From: Belliella baltica DSM 15883
GTDB lineage: Bacteria > Bacteroidota > Bacteroidia > Cytophagales > Cyclobacteriaceae
NCBI RefSeq assembly: GCF_000265405.1
Contig: NC_018010.1
Coordinates: 1-64,000, forward strand
Direction of reading: 5' to 3'
Length of the DNA stretch: 64,000 nt
A model generated the notes under the pieces. That model ran no database searches. It had not been told where the DNA came from and saw only the letters and a list, made by a program, of their open reading frames with translations. Shown here one piece after another: positions 1-8,172 of this stretch. How positions within the stretch are numbered: the stretch's first letter is position 1; each line of letters begins with the position of its first letter. The position numbers and the translations under genes are program-made.

Positions 1-25
1 AATTTATATTATTTTACAGGAATTA

Positions 26-1450
26 ATGAGTTCAGAGGCTAATGCAGTATGGAAAGAATGCTTACGTGTTATAGAGCAACACGTCAGCGAACAAAGTTTC
101 TCTACTTGGTTCAAACCAATCAATCCTGCAAGATTAGAAGGGAGTAGTTTAACAATTCAGGTTCCGAGCCAGTTTTTTTATGAATGGCTAGAAGATAATT
201 ATGTTGAAGTTCTCAAACTAGCAATCAAAACTACTTTAGGTCAAAACGGTCGTTTAGAGTACGCTGTCGTAGTTGACAGAGGAAATTCACAGAACCAGCC
301 ATATATGGTTAGCTATCCACAAGGAAATGCTGCTGTCAATAACCCCAAGAAACCTGCTCCCATGGAAGAGAGCAGAAGCCCTTTTGAAATGCAATCACTC
401 AATAGTGATATGCTTCTTCAATCCAATTTAAATCCCAACTATTCTTTCAATTCATACATAGAAGGAGATTGCAATAGACTAGCCCGATCCGCAGGATTTG
501 CAGTTGCCACAAAACCTGGAATTACTTCCTTCAATCCTTTGATGGTTTATGGGGGTGTTGGGCTTGGAAAAACACATTTGGTTCAAGCCATTGGGAATGA
601 AATCAAAAACGGTCCTGAGGAGAAGTTCGTACTTTATGTCTCTTCTGAGAAATTTGTGAATCAATTCATGGATTCCATTAAAGATGGAAATGTGAAAAGC
701 TTTACTAATTTTTACATGCAAGTGGACGTATTGATCATTGATGACATTCAATTTTTAGCTGGGAAAGACAGAACACAAGAGATGTTTTTCCATATTTTCA
801 ATCATTTGCATCAGAACAAAAAGCAAATCATCATGACCTCAGATTGTCCTCCAAGGGATTTGAAAGGTTTAGAAGAAAGATTGCTATCAAGGTTTAAGTG
901 GGGACTCACAGCAGATTTGCAGATGCCTGATTTTGAAACAAGGGTAGCAATCATCAGAAGAAAAATGCAATCCGAAGGGATTTATATACCTGATGATGTG
1001 ATTGAATATTTGGCTTATACGGTAGATACCAATGTCAGAGAACTAGAGGGAGTGATGATTTCTCTTATAGCGCACGCATCACTTAATCGAGTTGAAATTG
1101 ACTTGACCTTGGCCAAGCAGATCATGAAGAATATCGTCAAAGATATAGAAACAGAAGTAGGGATAGATTTTATTCAAAAAACTGTTTCTGACTATTTTGA
1201 TATCAAATTAGACGATCTAAAAGCCAAAACAAGAAAAAAAGAAATTGTAACTGCAAGACAAGTTGCTATGTATTTTTCAAAGGAATTCACTAATCACTCT
1301 TTAAAATCGATTGGCTATCATTTTGGCGGTAGAGATCATAGTACTGTGATCCATGCAGTACAAACTGTAAATGACCTAATGGAAACTGATACTGCTTTTA
1401 GAAACTCAGTCAATGACTTAAAGAAAAAATTCAAAATGCGCTCTTATTAA
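26..1450 (+). CDS. dnaA: Chromosomal replication initiator protein DnaA
   Basis: Replication initiator ATPase that binds DnaA boxes and opens oriC. The 474-residue product has all four family domains: an N-terminal interaction domain (about 1-80), a variable linker (about 90-130), an AAA+ domain (about 140-370) with Walker A GGVGLGKT at 176-183, Walker B VLIIDDIQ at 235-242 and sensor TSD at 272-274, and a C-terminal DNA-binding domain with the signature GGRDHSTVIHAV at 434-445. Length is normal. AGGA at 18-21 precedes the ATG. Only 25 upstream bases are visible, so promoter and origin cannot be judged. It ends in a hairpin terminator shared with the convergent meaB gene. Confidence 0.98.
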   Translation: MSSEANAVWKECLRVIEQHVSEQSFSTWFKPINPARLEGSSLTIQVPSQFFYEWLEDNYVEVLKLAIKTTLGQNGRLEYAVVVDRGNSQNQPYMVSYPQGNAAVNNPKKPAPMEESRSPFEMQSLNSDMLLQSNLNPNYSFNSYIEGDCNRLARSAGFAVATKPGITSFNPLMVYGGVGLGKTHLVQAIGNEIKNGPEEKFVLYVSSEKFVNQFMDSIKDGNVKSFTNFYMQVDVLIIDDIQFLAGKDRTQEMFFHIFNHLHQNKKQIIMTSDCPPRDLKGLEERLLSRFKWGLTADLQMPDFETRVAIIRRKMQSEGIYIPDDVIEYLAYTVDTNVRELEGVMISLIAHASLNRVEIDLTLAKQIMKNIVKDIETEVGIDFIQKTVSDYFDIKLDDLKAKTRKKEIVTARQVAMYFSKEFTNHSLKSIGYHFGGRDHSTVIHAVQTVNDLMETDTAFRNSVNDLKKKFKMRSY

Positions 1451-1470
1451 GAAGCGCATTTTTTTTCATT
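1433..1470. terminator. Bidirectional terminator between dnaA and meaB
   Basis: A perfect 10-bp stem (AAAATGCGCT at 1433-1442 with AGCGCATTTT at 1453-1462) with a 10-base loop is followed by a T run on the plus strand and preceded by an A-rich run that gives a T run on the minus strand. The left arm lies in the last codons of dnaA. The T run reaches the stop of the convergent meaB gene. Confidence 0.85.
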
Positions 1471-2470
1471 CGGGTCGAATTTGGTTCATAAAGATCTGAA
1501 CAAGTTCTCTCGCCTTTTTGATAGCAGATACATTGCCCGATTTGATTTCTAAAAGTTCTTCTTGGATACTTCTTTCGATTACTTCATTTTGATAAAAAGA
1601 TGATTCAAGTAAATATCCAATATGGTCATGCATCCACCTGACTCTTTGTTCAGCTCTATTAGCTTCGAAAAATCCGTTAGAAATCATTTTATTTTTATAG
1701 GTTTCGATCATTTCCCAAATTGACTCTAATCCATCTCCTTCCAATCCTGAACAGGTTAGTACTTGAGGAAGCCAAGAGTTTTCTCTAGCAGGAAATAAAT
1801 GCAAAGCATTGGCATATTCTCTTTTGGCTCTTTTCGCAGCCTCTCTATTTTCGCCATCAGCTTTGTTGATAATCAAAGCATCACACATCTCTATAATCCC
1901 TTTTTTTATCCCCTGCAATTCATCTCCAGCACCTGCAAGCATCAAAAGCAAAAAGAAATCTACCATACCTTTGACAGCAATCTCTGACTGACCCACCCCT
2001 ACAGTTTCTATAAAAATCACATCAAAACCAGCAGCTTCACAAAGTAACATTGCCTCTCGTGTTCTTGCACTTACGCCACCTAATGTGGTTCCGGAAGGAC
2101 TTGGTCTTATATAGGCTCTTTTGTCCATAGAGAGTACTTCCATCCTAGTTTTGTCTCCTAAAATACTTCCTCTACTAGACTGACTGCTTGGATCAACAGC
2201 CAAAACTGCAAGCTTCAAACCTTGTTCAAGAACTAATTGTCCGAATCGCTCAATAAAAGTGCTTTTCCCAACTCCTGGCACTCCTGTTATTCCAATCCTA
2301 ACAGATTTACCAGTATTAGGCAAAACAGCTGACATCACTTCTTCAGCTAGCATTTGATCCGATGACAAGGCACTTTCTACAAGAGTAATCGCTTGACTTA
2401 AAATCACTCTATCTCCAGTCAAGACCCCATCAATATATACTTGTGCCGAATGTCTGTTCCTCTTTTTCAA
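1466..2470 (-). CDS. meaB: MeaB/ArgK-family GTPase, methylmalonyl-CoA mutase chaperone
   Basis: G3E-family GTPase that in known systems protects and reactivates B12-dependent methylmalonyl-CoA mutase. The 334 residues show Walker A GVPGVGKS at 63-70, the DPSSQSSRGSILGDKTRM segment at 93-110, the switch motif ETVGVGQSE at 155-163 and the base-specificity motif NKAD at 202-205. The mutase itself is not in the window. The start is TTG at 2470: the frame upstream is closed by the stop of the preceding gene 21 bases away, and no ATG occurs before residue 40. The preceding 135-residue membrane protein is probably in the same transcript. The family is also labelled ArgK or LAO/AO transport ATPase, an older name without good support. 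Confidence 0.93.
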   Translation of the reverse strand: MKKRNRHSAQVYIDGVLTGDRVILSQAITLVESALSSDQMLAEEVMSAVLPNTGKSVRIGITGVPGVGKSTFIERFGQLVLEQGLKLAVLAVDPSSQSSRGSILGDKTRMEVLSMDKRAYIRPSPSGTTLGGVSARTREAMLLCEAAGFDVIFIETVGVGQSEIAVKGMVDFFLLLMLAGAGDELQGIKKGIIEMCDALIINKADGENREAAKRAKREYANALHLFPARENSWLPQVLTCSGLEGDGLESIWEMIETYKNKMISNGFFEANRAEQRVRWMHDHIGYLLESSFYQNEVIERSIQEELLEIKSGNVSAIKKARELVQIFMNQIRPE

Positions 2471-2491
2471 AATTGATATTTTTAGTTGAGT

Positions 2492-2899
2492 TTACTTTTG
2501 AAAAGGTCTTTTTACAAAGTTAATATCTCCCATACTTGATTTTTCATATTTTGCTATGCAGTATTGATTGTACTTTTCATCAAAATAAGGTTCATCAGGA
2601 TAAATATCTTGTGGGCTATTTTCTTTCGATTCAAAGAAAAACACTTTTGTATTTCCATATTTGGTATGTGGCATAAATTGACCGTATTGCTCTAAAACAT
2701 TCCATAAAGTGTCTGCCGCATACACCGCATAGACACGCACCACAGGACCTGTATTATTTTCATTTCTGTAAAAAGCCGTTTCTTCAAATTCCAAATCAAG
2801 ATCTCCAACACCAGGCTGAGTAAATGACTCCTTTCCAATCCAAATAATCAATAATGCAACAATCAAAGTGATGATATAAAACAAATATCTAGTGGGCAT
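2492..2899 (-). CDS. Membrane-anchored protein of unknown function
   Basis: A 135-residue product with one N-terminal membrane segment (about 5-23) and a mixed alpha/beta extracytoplasmic part containing aromatic and acidic residues, with a single cysteine near residue 114. I recognise no domain. It starts at an ATG and ends 21 bases before the TTG start of meaB on the same strand, so the two are probably cotranscribed. It is divergent from hemJ, with about 50 bases between the start codons, so both promoters must lie in that short gap. The anchored topology argues against a direct role with the cytoplasmic MeaB protein. Confidence 0.7.
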   Translation of the reverse strand: MPTRYLFYIITLIVALLIIWIGKESFTQPGVGDLDLEFEETAFYRNENNTGPVVRVYAVYAADTLWNVLEQYGQFMPHTKYGNTKVFFFESKENSPQDIYPDEPYFDEKYNQYCIAKYEKSSMGDINFVKRPFQK

Positions 2900-2951
2900 G
2901 TTTTTAAGGTTGTTTAGATTTAAAGCCTTAATTTAGCAGAAAAAAAGAACA

Positions 2952-3494
2952 ATGGCCTTCGAATATATCAAAGCTCTTCATATCATTTTTATAGTTACTT
3001 GGTTTGCAGGTTTATTTTATATCGTAAGGTTGTTTATTTATCAGGCAGAAGCTTGGGAGAAACCAGAGGAAGAACGAAAAATCCTCGTTCCTCAACTCAA
3101 TCTAATGGCCAATAGGCTCTGGTACATCATCACTTGGCCTTCCGCAATTTTGACTCTGATATTTGGCTTTTGGGTTCTTTCATATCGTTGGGGATATATG
3201 CAATTGGGATTTATGCATGCCAAACTCGCCTTTGTCTTTCTATTGTACTTATATCACTTTTATTGCCAAAAAATCTACTCAGATTTGCAAAAAGGACCTT
3301 CCAAATGGACCTCTACCAAACTGAGGATTTGGAACGAAGTAGCAACTCTATTGTTATTTGCTATAGTATTCCTTATCGTCCTCAAAAGTCTGATTAGTGT
3401 TGTTTGGGGAATAGTTGGACTGTTTAGTTTGAGCGCATTGATGATGATCGGAATTAAGTTTTACAAAAAAGTAAGAGAAAAGAATCAAAATTAA
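2952..3494 (+). CDS. hemJ: HemJ-type protoporphyrinogen IX oxidase (CopD/UPF0093 family)
   Basis: Inner-membrane enzyme that oxidises protoporphyrinogen IX to protoporphyrin IX in haem synthesis. The 180 residues form four or five hydrophobic segments. The N-terminal KALHIIFIVTWFAG stretch with His10 and the LGFMHAKLAFVFLLYLYH segment carry the conserved histidines of the family (the first is linked to haem binding in studied members). It heads a plus-strand run with a SCO protein 2 bases downstream and a cytochrome c after that, which fits a haem and copper respiratory theme. The start is an ATG after an A-rich leader without a Shine-Dalgarno sequence. Confidence 0.85.
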   Translation: MAFEYIKALHIIFIVTWFAGLFYIVRLFIYQAEAWEKPEEERKILVPQLNLMANRLWYIITWPSAILTLIFGFWVLSYRWGYMQLGFMHAKLAFVFLLYLYHFYCQKIYSDLQKGPSKWTSTKLRIWNEVATLLLFAIVFLIVLKSLISVVWGIVGLFSLSALMMIGIKFYKKVREKNQN

Positions 3495-3496
3495 AT

Positions 3497-4153
3497 ATGA
3501 TGATGAAATTCAAGAAATATATACCCTTAGTAATTTTTAGCTTATTCTTTTGGTCATGTTCTACTCAGGAAACAGAATCAGAAAAGGAGTTGCCTATTCT
3601 AGGAAATTGGCATGTTGATCAAGTAGAAAAAGAAGGTAAGACTGTTCAGGACACTGTTTATCATAAGATTTCGGATTTTAGTTTTATTAATCAAGAAGGA
3701 AAAGAAATCAGCAATTTGTCCACAGCTGGGAAAGTATATGTGGCAGATTTCTTTTTTACAACCTGTCCGACTATCTGTCCAATCATGAAAACTCAGATGC
3801 TGAGAGTTTACGAAAAATTTCAAAATGAATCTAAATTTCTAATCTTAAGTCATACGTTAGATCCAGAGCATGACACTCAAGAACTCTTGAAAGATTACGC
3901 CGCAAAAATCGGTGTTGAAAATGATCAGACTTGGCATTTTTTAACTGGAGATCAAGAGAAAATTTTTGAAATAGGTCAAACAAGCTATTTGACGACAGCC
4001 ATGGAGGATAAGCTAGAACCAGGAGGAATCTTACATTCTGGAGCCTTCGTTTTGGTAGATCAACAAGGGCGAATTAGAGGCGTGTATGATGGTACCAAAG
4101 AAGTACAAGTAGATCGATTGATAAATGACATCCCAAAACTGTTAAACAACTAA
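3497..4153 (+). CDS. SCO1/SenC-family copper chaperone lipoprotein
   Basis: Thioredoxin-fold protein that in known cases delivers copper to the CuA site of cytochrome oxidase or reduces its cysteines. The 218 residues begin with a lipoprotein signal (lipid Cys21 after FFWS), followed by a thioredoxin-like domain. The copper ligands are visible: the CxxxC pair at Cys90 and Cys94 (TTCPTICP) and the distal His180 (GGILHSG). Three ATG codons begin the frame (MMMKF), so the exact start is uncertain by two codons. Its TAA overlaps the next ATG by one base, so it is probably translationally coupled to the cytochrome c gene. Confidence 0.92.
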   Translation: MMMKFKKYIPLVIFSLFFWSCSTQETESEKELPILGNWHVDQVEKEGKTVQDTVYHKISDFSFINQEGKEISNLSTAGKVYVADFFFTTCPTICPIMKTQMLRVYEKFQNESKFLILSHTLDPEHDTQELLKDYAAKIGVENDQTWHFLTGDQEKIFEIGQTSYLTTAMEDKLEPGGILHSGAFVLVDQQGRIRGVYDGTKEVQVDRLINDIPKLLNN

Positions 4154-4596
4154 TGAAAAAATATATAAGCATTTACTTTATATTTATTTCATTTAGTCTT
4201 TTTTCATGCGGTCCTGAAAAAGACAAAATTAACCGAGGTCTTTCCGACATAAAAGACACTAAAATACTTCAATACGCTATTGAAGGGAAGATTTTATATG
4301 AAAATTATTGCGGTAACTGTCATCAAAATGATGGTACAGGTTTAGGGAAACTAATCCCTCCACTAAAAGGATCTGATTATATGAAAGTAGATATAGGAAG
4401 AACAGTCTCAATTATAAAAAATGGATTGAAAGGTGAAATTATCGTGAATGGAGAGATTTACAACCAACCTATGCCAGCAAATAGTCAACTCACGGATATG
4501 GAGATCGCAAAAATCACAACTTACATTTACAATATTTGGGGTAATGAAGAAGGAATTATTGATGCCAATCAAGTTGGACGTTACCTCAAAAAATAA
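4153..4596 (+). CDS. Lipoprotein monohaem cytochrome c
   Basis: Small electron carrier exported and anchored as a lipoprotein. The 147 residues show a lipobox ending at Cys19 (FSC), one haem-attachment motif CGNCH at 53-57, and a likely distal methionine at Met107 in QPMPAN. The spacing fits a class I cytochrome c. It overlaps the SCO gene by one base and is the last gene of the hemJ-SCO-cytochrome run. It may pass electrons to a terminal oxidase, but no oxidase subunit lies in the window, so the partner is unknown. Its stop lies two bases from the stop of the convergent lipoprotein gene. Confidence 0.9.
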   Translation: MKKYISIYFIFISFSLFSCGPEKDKINRGLSDIKDTKILQYAIEGKILYENYCGNCHQNDGTGLGKLIPPLKGSDYMKVDIGRTVSIIKNGLKGEIIVNGEIYNQPMPANSQLTDMEIAKITTYIYNIWGNEEGIIDANQVGRYLKK

Positions 4597-4598
4597 TT

Positions 4599-5030
4599 CT
4601 AAACCTCTTCTAATTCATCTTTAGCGGCTTTCATACTAGAATTGATATCATCTCTAACTTTAATGACCATTTTTTTCTGTTCAAGTAGATAAGATTCAAT
4701 TTCCTCCTCATTCATTTCTTCATAGCTATTTTTGAACTGACGCATCCAAATAAACATACCTTCAAAAGCATCATCAAGATTTTTTGCTAAAATTCTTAAT
4801 TCTATAACTTTTTCTGAATTTGACAAAGAATCTTCTTCTACTAAAATCTCTGCTTTTTCATTAACCTTTTTTCTCAAAGTTTTTAATTCTCCCATGTAAG
4901 GCATCACCTCATCATGAATTGCAATCACCTCATTTTTAAGAACCTGATTTTCATTTACTTTTCTTTCGCTACAAGAAAATAGAATTAATGAAAAGAATAA
5001 AATAGTAAAATAAGAATAGATAAGTCTCAT
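4599..5030 (-). CDS. Coiled-coil lipoprotein of unknown function
   Basis: A 143-residue exported protein with a lipobox ending at Cys20 (LILFSC), then a charged helical body rich in Glu and Lys, probably coiled coil. A central segment (FEGMFIWMRQFKNSYEEM) resembles small Bacteroidota lipoproteins that databases often name viral A-type inclusion protein, a name without functional meaning. It lies 55 bases after the MerC-like gene on the same strand and may be cotranscribed with it. No enzymatic motif is visible. Confidence 0.7.
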   Translation of the reverse strand: MRLIYSYFTILFFSLILFSCSERKVNENQVLKNEVIAIHDEVMPYMGELKTLRKKVNEKAEILVEEDSLSNSEKVIELRILAKNLDDAFEGMFIWMRQFKNSYEEMNEEEIESYLLEQKKMVIKVRDDINSSMKAAKDELEEV

Positions 5031-5085
5031 TAGTGCTGTTATATTTCTGAATACAAATAAAAAATAATTTCACTTAAAAAAGAAA

Positions 5086-5511
5086 TTATTTAACAATAAC
5101 ATTACATTTTCTGTGAAATTTCCAATTAATAACATGAATAATAACTAAACCAACAGATGATAAAAATGAAATAATGATCATCCAATCAAATATTTCATGC
5201 AAAATGACCCCAATAGAAAAAATAGAAACAGCTATCCAAAGTGCTATTTTTATACTTTTAGATTGCGTACTTTTAACGGCATTATAGACGGCCCAAATTG
5301 CTAGAAGAATAAATAAATAATCCAAAATGTGCCAATCAAAATGGACATGTTCGTGGTTATGATCATGAATATGATTTTCACTTGGAGAAAAAATAAAACC
5401 TAGTGAGATAAAAACAGGGAATACCAAACAATGAATCAAACAAAGTAGAGAAGCAGAAATACCCATAAGATCTGCTGATTGAGTTGAGATTCTTTTTATT
5501 CTTTGCAACAT
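5086..5511 (-). CDS. MerC-domain membrane protein with a His-rich loop
   Basis: Four-helix inner-membrane protein of the MerC family, named for mercury uptake but common in Bacteroidota outside mercury operons, where it is more likely linked to zinc or another metal (inference). The 141 residues contain the MerC cysteine pair CLIHC (Cys24, Cys28) in the first helix and a histidine cluster at 47-57 (six His in eleven residues) in the following loop. There is no MerR, MerA or MerT nearby. A promoter pointing left has its -7 element only about six bases before the ATG, so the transcript may be leaderless or translation may start at Met16. Confidence 0.8.
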   Translation of the reverse strand: MLQRIKRISTQSADLMGISASLLCLIHCLVFPVFISLGFIFSPSENHIHDHNHEHVHFDWHILDYLFILLAIWAVYNAVKSTQSKSIKIALWIAVSIFSIGVILHEIFDWMIIISFLSSVGLVIIHVINWKFHRKCNVIVK

Positions 5512-5513
5512 AA

Positions 5514-5542
5514 TTGCAAATATACATCTTTAACTATATTTG
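5514..5542 (+). promoter_or_regulatory. Bacteroidota-type promoter for the class IV aminotransferase
   Basis: TTG at 5514-5516 and TATATTTG at 5535-5542 with an 18-base spacer fit the TTTG/TAnnTTTG consensus. A transcript starting a few bases later would have a leader of roughly 20 bases before the ATG at 5567. It interleaves with the divergent promoter of the MerC-like gene. Confidence 0.55.
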
Positions 5543-5549
5543 AAACAAA
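5517..5549 (-). promoter_or_regulatory. Bacteroidota-type promoter for the MerC-like gene
   Basis: Read on the minus strand, TTTG (5549-5546) and TATATTTG (5524-5517) are separated by 21 bases, matching the TTTG/TAnnTTTG consensus of the Bacteroidota primary sigma factor. The predicted transcript start falls close to the ATG at 5511. Confidence 0.5.
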
Positions 5550-5566
5550 AAACCAAAATATATTTC

Positions 5567-6388
5567 ATGAAACCATATTGCTTTGCCAAAAACGGAATAA
5601 TCGACTCCTCTGCCGCACATATTCATCCCATGGACATCAGCTTGATCAGAGGATATGGAATTTTTGATTTTTTTAGGACATCAAATTATGTCCCATTATT
5701 TCTATCTGACTATTTGGATAGATTCATTCGGTCAGCTGCAAAAACTCACCTCAACTTACAATTCAGCAAACCTGAATTAGCTGAAATCATTAAAGAATTA
5801 ATTCAAAAAAACAATCTGGAAAATGGTGGAATAAGAATGTTGTTGACGGGTGGAGTATCTGAAAACCATTTTTCTCCATCAGATGGACAACTTTTTATTT
5901 TTTGCGAAGACCTTCTTTTCCCAAGTCAAGAAAAATACGAAAAAGGAGTAAAATTATTAAGTGTGGAACATGTCAGAGCCATTGCTGATATAAAAACGAC
6001 AAATTATGCCTATCCTGTTTGGCTTAGCACTGATTGGAAAGCTAAAAGTGCAGAAGATGTCATTTATCATTTCAATGAGATGATTTCGGAGAGCTCAAGA
6101 AGCAATATCTTTATCATCAAAGAGGGTAAGATATCAACTCCAAACCAGCATATTCTTCATGGAATTACCCGAATGCGAGTTCTTGAACTTGCGCCTGAGA
6201 CTGAAATTAGACCAATAAGTTTTGAGGAACTTCTCTCAGCTGATGAAATATTCATTACAAGTACCACAAAAAAAATATTACCTATCACTCTTGTTGACGA
6301 CCATAAAATAGGAACCGGTCAAGTGGGGTCTATAACAAAAAAATTGATGGCTGATTTTGTTGAGATGGAAAAAATGCACACTTCTTAA
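5567..6388 (+). CDS. Class IV (fold type IV) PLP aminotransferase
   Basis: PLP enzyme of the branched-chain aminotransferase, D-amino acid aminotransferase and aminodeoxychorismate lyase superfamily. The 273 residues show the N-terminal RGYGIFDFF segment, the PLP lysine in ADIKTTNYAYP, and the EMISESSRSNIF and HGITRMRVLEL segments typical of the fold. I chose ATG 5567 over the upstream TTG at 5540 because that TTG lies inside the -7 promoter element. Substrate cannot be fixed from sequence. Bacteroidota homologues are often labelled branched-chain aminotransferase or aminodeoxychorismate lyase. It stands alone between two control elements. Confidence 0.88.
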   Translation: MKPYCFAKNGIIDSSAAHIHPMDISLIRGYGIFDFFRTSNYVPLFLSDYLDRFIRSAAKTHLNLQFSKPELAEIIKELIQKNNLENGGIRMLLTGGVSENHFSPSDGQLFIFCEDLLFPSQEKYEKGVKLLSVEHVRAIADIKTTNYAYPVWLSTDWKAKSAEDVIYHFNEMISESSRSNIFIIKEGKISTPNQHILHGITRMRVLELAPETEIRPISFEELLSADEIFITSTTKKILPITLVDDHKIGTGQVGSITKKLMADFVEMEKMHTS

Positions 6389-6402
6389 ATGAAACTTAAC
6401 CC

Positions 6403-6446
6403 AAAAAAAATGGTCAGGAAAAATATTTCGCTGACCATTTTTTTTT
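6403..6446. terminator. Bidirectional terminator after the class IV aminotransferase
   Basis: A perfect 15-bp stem (6403-6417 with 6431-6445) built around TGGTCAG/CTGACCA with a 13-base loop. A run of eight A on the left and nine T on the right make it work in both directions. It serves the aminotransferase and the convergent 6.5-13.5 kb gene run. Confidence 0.9.
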
Positions 6447-6466
6447 ATAAACTTGAAAATTATTTC

Positions 6467-6904
6467 TTAATTTAACAACACTGCATCTACTAAGATATAC
6501 ATTAGTTTTTCAGGGTCTTTATCATTTAACGTAAGCTTCCCTCTTACTTTCACCCTTTTTGAAGTGTACTTAATAGGATCTTTCATCATCACTTCCATTA
6601 CTGTCTCAGGACCACCCGACCCACAGAAGAAGCATTCAGCCAAAGGCAAAGAAGAGAGTATTATATGTTCGGGCTTAAACATTCCCTCAAACGGAATAAT
6701 ATACCCATCTGCTTCTACTACTTTACCTTCAAGACCTTTTATTTTTGAACTAAATACTGGAATATATAATTCTCCAAAATCGTCTTCACCAATTTTATAT
6801 GTCACTTCAGACAACTCTCTCCAAACATTCGGTGATGACTGTGCCCATGCGATGGAAGTACTGAATAGCAGTCCTATAATTAATATTGTTTGTTTTAACC
6901 TCAT
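6467..6904 (-). CDS. Small exported CxxC protein, DUF3299-like
   Basis: A 145-residue exported protein with a signal peptide (likely cleavage after AWA, near residue 21). The mature part is mostly beta: a segment ending GYIIPFEGM, a conserved-looking pair CFFC (Cys91, Cys94) followed by GSGGPE, and a C-terminal VRGKLTLN strand, an arrangement like DUF3299 periplasmic proteins. Function is unknown; the cysteine pair and nearby His80 could bind a metal. The start at 6904 (MRLKQT) gives a proper signal peptide, unlike a start nine codons upstream. It follows an ABC permease gene by 44 bases and is the last gene of a five-gene run. Confidence 0.7.
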   Translation of the reverse strand: MRLKQTILIIGLLFSTSIAWAQSSPNVWRELSEVTYKIGEDDFGELYIPVFSSKIKGLEGKVVEADGYIIPFEGMFKPEHIILSSLPLAECFFCGSGGPETVMEVMMKDPIKYTSKRVKVRGKLTLNDKDPEKLMYILVDAVLLN

Positions 6905-6948
6905 TTGATTTAATTCTCTTTGTGTTTTCAATTTTTAATAAATGCGAT

Positions 6949-8172
6949 TTAAGACTTTGTAAGCTGTTTTGCAATATCTGTTTGATACGCGGTCCAAGCA
7001 GGGATCAAAGAAGCAATAAACCCGACAAGCACTGCATAACCCACAATCCACAGCTCTTCTTGCAAGAATACTGCCGCACTCAATCCGCTAATCGCTCCTT
7101 GTTCATTTTGCATAACGAGAACAGCCAAGAAAAGGTGCCCAATAGCAATCCCAACTATTGCTCCTAAAACTGTCAAAATCACTCCTTCTAATACGATGTG
7201 AATAAACAATTGAGCACTTGAAGCTCCTAAAGTTCGCATCACAGCCAAATCATATTTTCGTTCTTTTAGAGAATTGAATAAAGCGATGAATATCCCTAAG
7301 CCAGCAATGATGATAATTGCAATAGCCAATCCTTGAATCAATTTCACTCCTACTCCGAGCAATTCAAACAACCTACTTATCTCAAAGGAAGGAGAAGCTG
7401 CTTGCAGGGCACTTTTGCTATTGATAAATCGTGGCAATTGGACAGCTGCAATTGGGTTTCTATATTGTAACAAGAGTGATGTCACTTCCCTATCCTCTTC
7501 TGTCTCAGGAAATCCAGTAATACTCACATCAGCCTCAAATTTTTCATGGTCATGGCCTTCATCATGGGAATACCATACAGATTCGATACTAGTTAAAATC
7601 AGCTTATCTAAGACATTTCCTTTTTCTGACAATATACCCGTGATTTTATATGGATGTTCATCATGTTCGTGACTACTGCTTCCAATACCATGAGACCCCA
7701 CGAAGGTGTCTCCAAGTCCTAAACCTAATTTTTTGGCTACTTCAAATCCAAGAACTACATCAAAAGGTTTACGCCAAGCTTCTCCACTATCAAAACCTGC
7801 ATCGTAGAGTTCTAAATAATCATGATTTGTTCCAACAATTCTATAACCTTGATAATTATCTCCCATTCCCAAAGGAATTATGTTTTTCACAAGACGATTT
7901 CTAGACAGTGCTTTAGCGTCATTCATGTCTATATTTCCCGTGGGATAATCAATATGATAAACACTCGAAAGGATCAACTGAAGTGGACTCCCTTTGGCTC
8001 CAACTACAAGATCAACACCTTCTGCATCTTTAGTCATTTTGTTTTCAAATTGATCTTCAATCAAAATCAAAACGGTAATAATCGCTAACCCTAAAGCCAA
8101 AAGCAGGATGTTTAAACCTGTATTCAGGGGTTTAGCTACTAAATATTTCCAACTTAACTTGATCATATTCAT
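6949..8172 (-). CDS. FtsX/MacB-type ABC transporter permease with His-rich loops
   Basis: Inner-membrane subunit of a type VII (LolCDE/MacB-like) ABC transporter. The 407 residues have one membrane helix at about 20-38, a large periplasmic domain, and three C-terminal helices containing an FtsX domain (LKERKYDLAVMRTLGAS is the usual coupling segment). Two histidine clusters stand out in the periplasmic domain: 161-173 (His161, 168, 170, 173) and 203-209 (His203, 207, 209). They are unusual for a lipoprotein transporter and suggest metal contact. The start overlaps the stop of the ATPase gene by one base. The substrate is unknown. Start may be Met1 or Met3. Confidence 0.88.
   Translation of the reverse strand: MNMIKLSWKYLVAKPLNTGLNILLLALGLAIITVLILIEDQFENKMTKDAEGVDLVVGAKGSPLQLILSSVYHIDYPTGNIDMNDAKALSRNRLVKNIIPLGMGDNYQGYRIVGTNHDYLELYDAGFDSGEAWRKPFDVVLGFEVAKKLGLGLGDTFVGSHGIGSSSHEHDEHPYKITGILSEKGNVLDKLILTSIESVWYSHDEGHDHEKFEADVSITGFPETEEDREVTSLLLQYRNPIAAVQLPRFINSKSALQAASPSFEISRLFELLGVGVKLIQGLAIAIIIIAGLGIFIALFNSLKERKYDLAVMRTLGASSAQLFIHIVLEGVILTVLGAIVGIAIGHLFLAVLVMQNEQGAISGLSAAVFLQEELWIVGYAVLVGFIASLIPAWTAYQTDIAKQLTKS

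Noticed and set aside
5086..5511. Mercury resistance from the MerC-like protein
   Set aside because: No MerR, MerA, MerT or MerP is present, and the His cluster is not typical of mercury operons. The name is only of the family.
7415..8088. Open frames antisense to the ABC permease gene
   Set aside because: They lie opposite a clear gene, have no family features and no leader elements.
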